A stretch of 64,000 bases of DNA from NCBI GenBank assembly GCA_964035575.1, contig OZ037881.1, forward strand, positions 1,302,001 through 1,366,000. Direction: 5' to 3'. Below the pieces are notes generated by a model that was not told the origin of the DNA, made no database searches, and worked only from the letters and a program-made list of their open reading frames with translations. How positions within the stretch are numbered: position 1 is the first letter of the stretch; each line of letters starts with the position of its first letter. Below are positions 60,372 through 64,000 of the stretch, piece after piece. The translations under genes and the position numbers were made by a program. The DNA is from Rhynchopus sp. YZ270_cl-10 (lineage: Eukaryota > Euglenozoa > Diplonemea > Diplonemida > Diplonemidae).

Positions 60372-60428
60372 GGTGGGTGGGGAGGGTGGGAGAGGGGAGG
60401 TGCCCCACCCTTGGTAAGTTTTCTTTTT

Positions 60429-60590
60429 CATAACCACGTAGTTCGAGGCGCATTTCATCTTAGGATTCCTTTTTTTTGTGTCTTTTTATGGCAGGCAATT
60501 AGGTTTTCTTCATCTGTTGGCCGCAGGGTGCTTTGTGCTTTCATCTGGGGCTGGCATTGGGTCGGTCGGATGCCTGCATTTAAAAAAAAC
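60429..60590 (+). repeat. Composite dispersed element: hairpin plus tail
   Basis: CATAACCACGTAGTTCGAGG, then CGCATTTCATCTTAGG, a T-run, ATTAGGTTTTCTTC and the tail GGCCGCAGGGTGCTTTGTGC, TTTCATCTGG, GCTGGCATTGG, GGTCGGATGCCTGCATTT. The hairpin is diverged; the tail is the clearest copy. Confidence 0.55.
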
Positions 60591-60809
60591 TACCATTTTT
60601 GTTATAGAACGTTCATGTATCTTTCTCTTTGCCGATTTTGAAAGAATATGGAAACTAATGTTTTTTTTTTTTTGAAATTCCATGTGTTCCGTTCCATGTG
60701 TTTGTTTACACAGGGCTCTTCGACCCTTTCCACCCCCCCCCCCCTAGAGGGTCGCATTGGCTAACGTTTTTATGTAATTTTTATTATTTTTTCGCTGGTG
60801 GACCATTTC

Positions 60810-61790
60810 AGTGGTGACCCACAAGGCCTCTGGCATCCCTAATTTGGCATTTTCTGCCTCCCCCCACAGCCGTGCATTTCGAGCCCCAGCTGAAGCACTT
60901 CATCAGGACACGCCATACACACGCCCCTGATCTGCTCCCCATCCACGAACCTCCTCACGAACTCAGCAGCATCCTCAGACGCTTTTTGTGAGGGGGAGGT
61001 CGTTTTTTTATTTGTTACGCCTGGCAGGGTAGGAGAAGGTGGGCAGTGAGGGGGGAGGGGTGAGGGGGGTGTTTGAGGCGCATACGCACGGGTTCAGGGG
61101 GTCATGTTCAACTCAATATTTCAAACCAAGATCGGTTCGAAGGGTCCAAAAGGGTGCAGCTGGCCGAAATCAGGCCCACAGGACCCCCAGGAGTACGATT
61201 TCCACAGGAGAGTGACCCCAAGAGGCCTCTGGCGGCCCTAAATTGGCATTTTTTAGCCCAAAACCGCCCCTGCCCCCCCATCTGGGGGGGAGGGCAATTT
61301 TTCACTCCTTTTCCCCATTTCTAGTGCTTCTAAGTCCTCCAAAGGATAAAAAACCGGTTCCATTGGGTCCGCAGACCATTTTTGGGGGGGGTATGTACCC
61401 AAATTTGCATCATACCCTACTTTATGTGATGGCCAGGGGAAAAGTCCTGGACTGGACAAGGGGTGGACAAGGGGTGGACAAGCACTTTTTTTGACTCAAA
61501 AACTCAAAAAAAATCATTTGCAAGTAGTACAGAAGCCTGTTGGTCGTTGAAATCAGGTCCACAGGACCCCTGGGACCCGATTTGCACCAGAGAGTCACCA
61601 AAATAGACCTCTGGTGATCCAAAAAAATCAATTTTTTTGCTAAAAAACCACTTTTGCCCATTTTGGGGTAAAAGTCCATTTTTCACTAATTTTCCCCATT
61701 TTGGGTATTTCTGAGCCCACCAAAGTGTAAAAAAATGGTTTCATTGGATCCTCCGAACATTTTTGGGGTGGGTATGTGTCTAGTTTTCCA
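60810..61790. repeat. Diverged direct repeats, about 390-bp period
   Basis: Two long copies (about 61125-61395 and 61520-61785) share in order GAAATCAGG, CCACAGGACCCC, GAGAGT-ACC, CCTCTGG, CCCATTT, TTTTTCACT, TTTTCCCCATTT and GGTTTCATTGGATCC-like strings. A third, partial copy at 60810-60865 has ACCCACAAGGCCTCTGGCAT and AATTTGGCATTTT. Near 61460 a small GGACAAGGGGT motif is repeated in tandem. No gene; origin unknown. Confidence 0.65.
60839..61060 (-). pseudogene. Possible minus-strand coding fragment
   Basis: The minus strand has an open frame of about 75 codons ending at a TAG at 60841-60839. The translation contains ASEDAAEFVRRFVDGEQ, then GVCMACPDEVLQLGLEMHG, which reads like real protein and has GC-rich third positions like the genes. 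There is no ATG at its start and the stop lies in a direct-repeat copy. It may be a gene remnant or part of the repeat family. It is the only coding-looking stretch on the minus strand. Confidence 0.3.
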
Positions 61791-62263
61791 CGGGAAACGA
61801 GTATCTATGTCACAAAAAATTTTTATTTCACTTTTTGTGAGGACAATGCGACCCCCTAACCCCCCCCCCCCCCACAATACCCCTGCCGTAGATTAGGCAA
61901 TGAATACCGAACCGAATGGAAAAAAAAAAATATTTCTACTCACAAAATCAAATCCCTTCCCCCCCCTCTTACCCTCTCTCGCAGATTTCTTACACAAAAT
62001 ACGAAGTCTTTTTTCTTCCCGATCACAACACATACACCCCACAATTTGGGGCCATATTCTGCGCAAAGAATCACCCCTATTAGTTATCAAACAAACCCCA
62101 CAATACCACATCCACACCGATCTCCTGCGGATTTGTATCTAGCAAAAGCACCTCTCTCTCTCTTTCCACCTGAGGGGGGGTTTTTTTCGTTAAATCATCC
62201 CTCATCAAAGAGGAGGATTGTGCAATCCAACAATTTTTGCTTACCCGAATTCTACTAGTTGCC

Positions 62264-62950
62264 ATGCCCATCTTCACACCACCACCCTCCCCCGCCACCA
62301 CCCTCCAAGAGCCTGCCATCCCCGCCTCCCTCCAGCAGCACCGCGACCTCGCCGCACAGCGCCGCAGTGCACATCATGCGTGCACCGCAGCCTTCACCGC
62401 TGCTGTAGACAGAAACACTGCAAGGTGGATGCAGGACCATCTACTCCGCCCACCCGGCATGACACAACAACAACTCCTACGAGCTGCAGCTGAAGGGATT
62501 CTGGCGGGGCTGGAGGAGGAAAACAACCATGGAGATCTAAACGGCGTTCAGGGTGGGAAAGAAGGGGTCTCCCCGGTGCAAACCGTAGCGAGCACGCCTG
62601 ATTTGGGTGATGCGGTGTCTGTTGCTTCTGTGCTAGGGGGGAAGGAGGGGGAGGAGGAGGGTGACGGAACCCCAGAAGCGCACGATGTGCTGCATATTCA
62701 CATCCATAGCGCGTCGCCGCCTGCGCGCCCTGCACAACAGCCACGACGACGGATCCGTGTGGGTGTGCCTTCAGTGCATACCAGTCTACGTGGTGCAGTA
62801 GGTGGTGGTGGTGGTGATGACACTGAGGTATATGGTACTGCATACACAGAGCACGTCGCCACGCCACTAGCAGTGCGTGAAGTGGAGGAAGAGGAGGAAG
62901 AAGGGGACGCCTCTGAAGGACGGGTGTCACGATGTTTGGACATGCCGTGA
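62264..62950 (+). CDS. Acidic, low-complexity protein of unknown function
   Basis: A single exon of 228 residues. ATG 62264 lies 5 nt after a CTACTAG acceptor-like site; the upstream in-frame codons are AT-rich. Residues about 20-90 form an Ala/Gln/Arg-rich helical part (LQQHRDLAAQRRSAHHACTA and QQLLRAAAEGILAGLEEE). The middle is Gly/Ser/Asp-rich, with one HIHIHS strand, a basic patch PRRRIRVGVP, a poly-Gly run and a Glu-rich run near the C-terminus. No signal peptide or membrane helix. No family is recognised; probably largely disordered. Confidence 0.55.
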   Translation: MPIFTPPPSPATTLQEPAIPASLQQHRDLAAQRRSAHHACTAAFTAAVDRNTARWMQDHLLRPPGMTQQQLLRAAAEGILAGLEEENNHGDLNGVQGGKEGVSPVQTVASTPDLGDAVSVASVLGGKEGEEEGDGTPEAHDVLHIHIHSASPPARPAQQPRRRIRVGVPSVHTSLRGAVGGGGGDDTEVYGTAYTEHVATPLAVREVEEEEEEGDASEGRVSRCLDMP

Positions 62951-63261
62951 AAAAAGGGGGTGGTGGTGGGGTGGGGGGTTAGATATTTTCTTAGATGATA
63001 TTTTAGAGCGGAAACAAAATGGAAGCTTTACCCATTTTTCAAGGTGAGTCCCCCCGCATTAAACGGTAGGCTTTTGAGGACTTCTTACAATCTCTCTCTT
63101 TTTGACCCACAAACCGAAGTCCACCTCACCCCCAAAACACCCCCCTCCCCCCTACCAGGGAAACACCACGGGTTTCTTCTTCCTTCCCCACTGTGCTTTA
63201 CACTTTACTTATTCCTCACATATTCCACCCCCCCCTCTTCTCTCGGTTCGCCACCTTCACT
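62951..63261. other. Spacer or first intron of the next gene
   Basis: At 63019-63043 is a short ATG-led frame (MEALPIFQ) followed by GTGAGTC, which could be a tiny first exon; but GTGAGT is unlike the GTAYG sites used elsewhere. The rest is C/T-rich, typical of a leader. Confidence 0.3.
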
Positions 63262-64000
63262 ATGTCCACCTGCGGTACTCTCCACGAACGTTTCCAACAA
63301 AGCGAAGGTGTTTACCACCATACACAGCTACACCGTTTGCAGCAGCGTGAATGGGTACGTCGTGGCCCGCCGGCACACCCTGCACGGAAGCAGTACTGTG
63401 AGTTCTCTGTGTCCGAGGGGCAGCGACGTGGGGCGTACAGGAGGGAACAGCGGCGTGCAGTGGGGGAGCTCCAAACACTGCACGGCAGCACACCGCGGGC
63501 AGAGACCACAACAACAACCAACACAGCCACAGAGCGCAACTTCACTGCACACCCAAGCACCGTCGCGCTCTCTAAGGAGCTGATGCAGGAGCGTGAACGG
63601 CGCTACCTCTCCCGTGCAAAGCAGCAGGCCGCAGAGAGGGCCCTCTGCCGTGCCAACCGCCACCACGCGACACGAGAACAGACCTCCGCCTCGCATGCCT
63701 TGGACAAAGCTATGCACTCCGTCGCAAAGGAGATCCCACGGGGAATGCAGCTCGCCGCGTTGGGGTGGGTCGCGCAGGTTCGGAAACAAGAAAACCAGCG
63801 GGACGACAGCACCCTTTTTTCAGACACAGAAGAACGGAGGGGGGGTGGTGTCGCCCAGCTCCGTACACTGGAACCACTACCGCACTCCCCTTCTTCGAAC
63901 CTGGTCTCTCAAGAGGGGCAATGTGCACAGAACCACAATCCAGTCACAAAGTCGGATCCAGAAAATTCAGTACGAGAGCTTGACACAGACGGCTGTGAAG
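63262..64000 (+). CDS. Charged helical protein, 3' end beyond the window
   Basis: An open frame of 246 codons runs from ATG 63262 to the window edge without a stop, in the frame starting MSTCGTLHERFQQSEG. It is Arg/Gln/Glu/His-rich, with helical stretches such as SKELMQERERRYLSRAKQQ and a later QLAALGWVAQVRKQENQRDD. Codon use resembles the other genes. It is preceded by a C/T-rich leader. Upstream codons in frame remain open for some distance, so the true start or a first exon (perhaps 63019-63043) is uncertain. No family is recognised; a coiled-coil or RNA/DNA-binding role would be guesswork. Confidence 0.5.
   Translation, partial: MSTCGTLHERFQQSEGVYHHTQLHRLQQREWVRRGPPAHPARKQYCEFSVSEGQRRGAYRREQRRAVGELQTLHGSTPRAETTTTTNTATERNFTAHPSTVALSKELMQERERRYLSRAKQQAAERALCRANRHHATREQTSASHALDKAMHSVAKEIPRGMQLAALGWVAQVRKQENQRDDSTLFSDTEERRGGGVAQLRTLEPLPHSPSSNLVSQEGQCAQNHNPVTKSDPENSVRELDTDGCE

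Larger units (their letters stand above)
60372..62263. other. Repeat-rich spacer
   Basis: It contains a composite hairpin-plus-tail element (60429-60590), a possible minus-strand coding fragment (60839-61060) and a family of diverged direct repeats (about 60810-61790). From 61790 to 62263 I see only A/T/C-runs and a short leader before the next gene. Confidence 0.5.

Overview
The window looks like nuclear DNA from a unicellular eukaryote with a compact, moderately GC-rich genome; I cannot name the taxon. It carries short spliceosomal introns (mostly 42-84 nt, some 160-220 nt) that all begin GTATG or GTACG and end CAG. Its genes include a NEK2-like protein kinase, a Skp1-type GlcNAc-transferase-like enzyme, a twin CX9C mitochondrial-type protein, a GPI-anchor-type surface protein and very large secreted lectin-like proteins. 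Spacers are full of T-, A- and pyrimidine-runs. I saw no rRNA, no convincing tRNA, no CRISPR, no bacterial operon and no retroviral or LTR-type element.

Layout: 1-18148 holds one giant gene of about 5,909 residues (signal peptide, about 11 LamG-like modules, PAN/Apple-like, FG-GAP/VCBS-like, WSC-like and discoidin-like pieces). 18794-20896 is a type I membrane protein with LNR/Notch-like cysteine repeats. 21811-27348 is a cluster of small genes: a roadblock/LC7-like protein, a hydrophobic protein, a twin CX9C protein, a SpoVS/Alba-like protein with a mitochondrial-type leader, and a NEK kinase. 28098-29994 is a type II membrane glycosyltransferase. 30912-31256 is a small low-complexity protein. 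About 33112-46354 is over 13 kb of satellite made of two unrelated arrays placed directly end to end (43-bp units, then 42-bp units). 47012-47467 is a small unknown gene. 47468-50918 and 52446-54604 are repeat-rich spacers around a GPI-type surface protein gene (50919-52445). 54605-57949 is a six-exon LRR protein, 59040-60371 a cyclin-like protein, 60372-62263 a repeat-rich spacer, 62264-62950 an acidic low-complexity protein, and 63262 to the window end an open frame that leaves the window.

Every supported gene lies on the + strand. Several starts are preceded within about 50 nt by a polypyrimidine tract ending in CAG, which would fit either 5'UTR introns or spliced-leader trans-splicing. 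A dispersed hairpin element, also always on the + strand, occurs at least ten times in spacers and once or twice inside introns; its stem varies with compensatory changes. The hairpin element, the two-satellite block and the giant adhesin-like gene are the parts most worth a second look.
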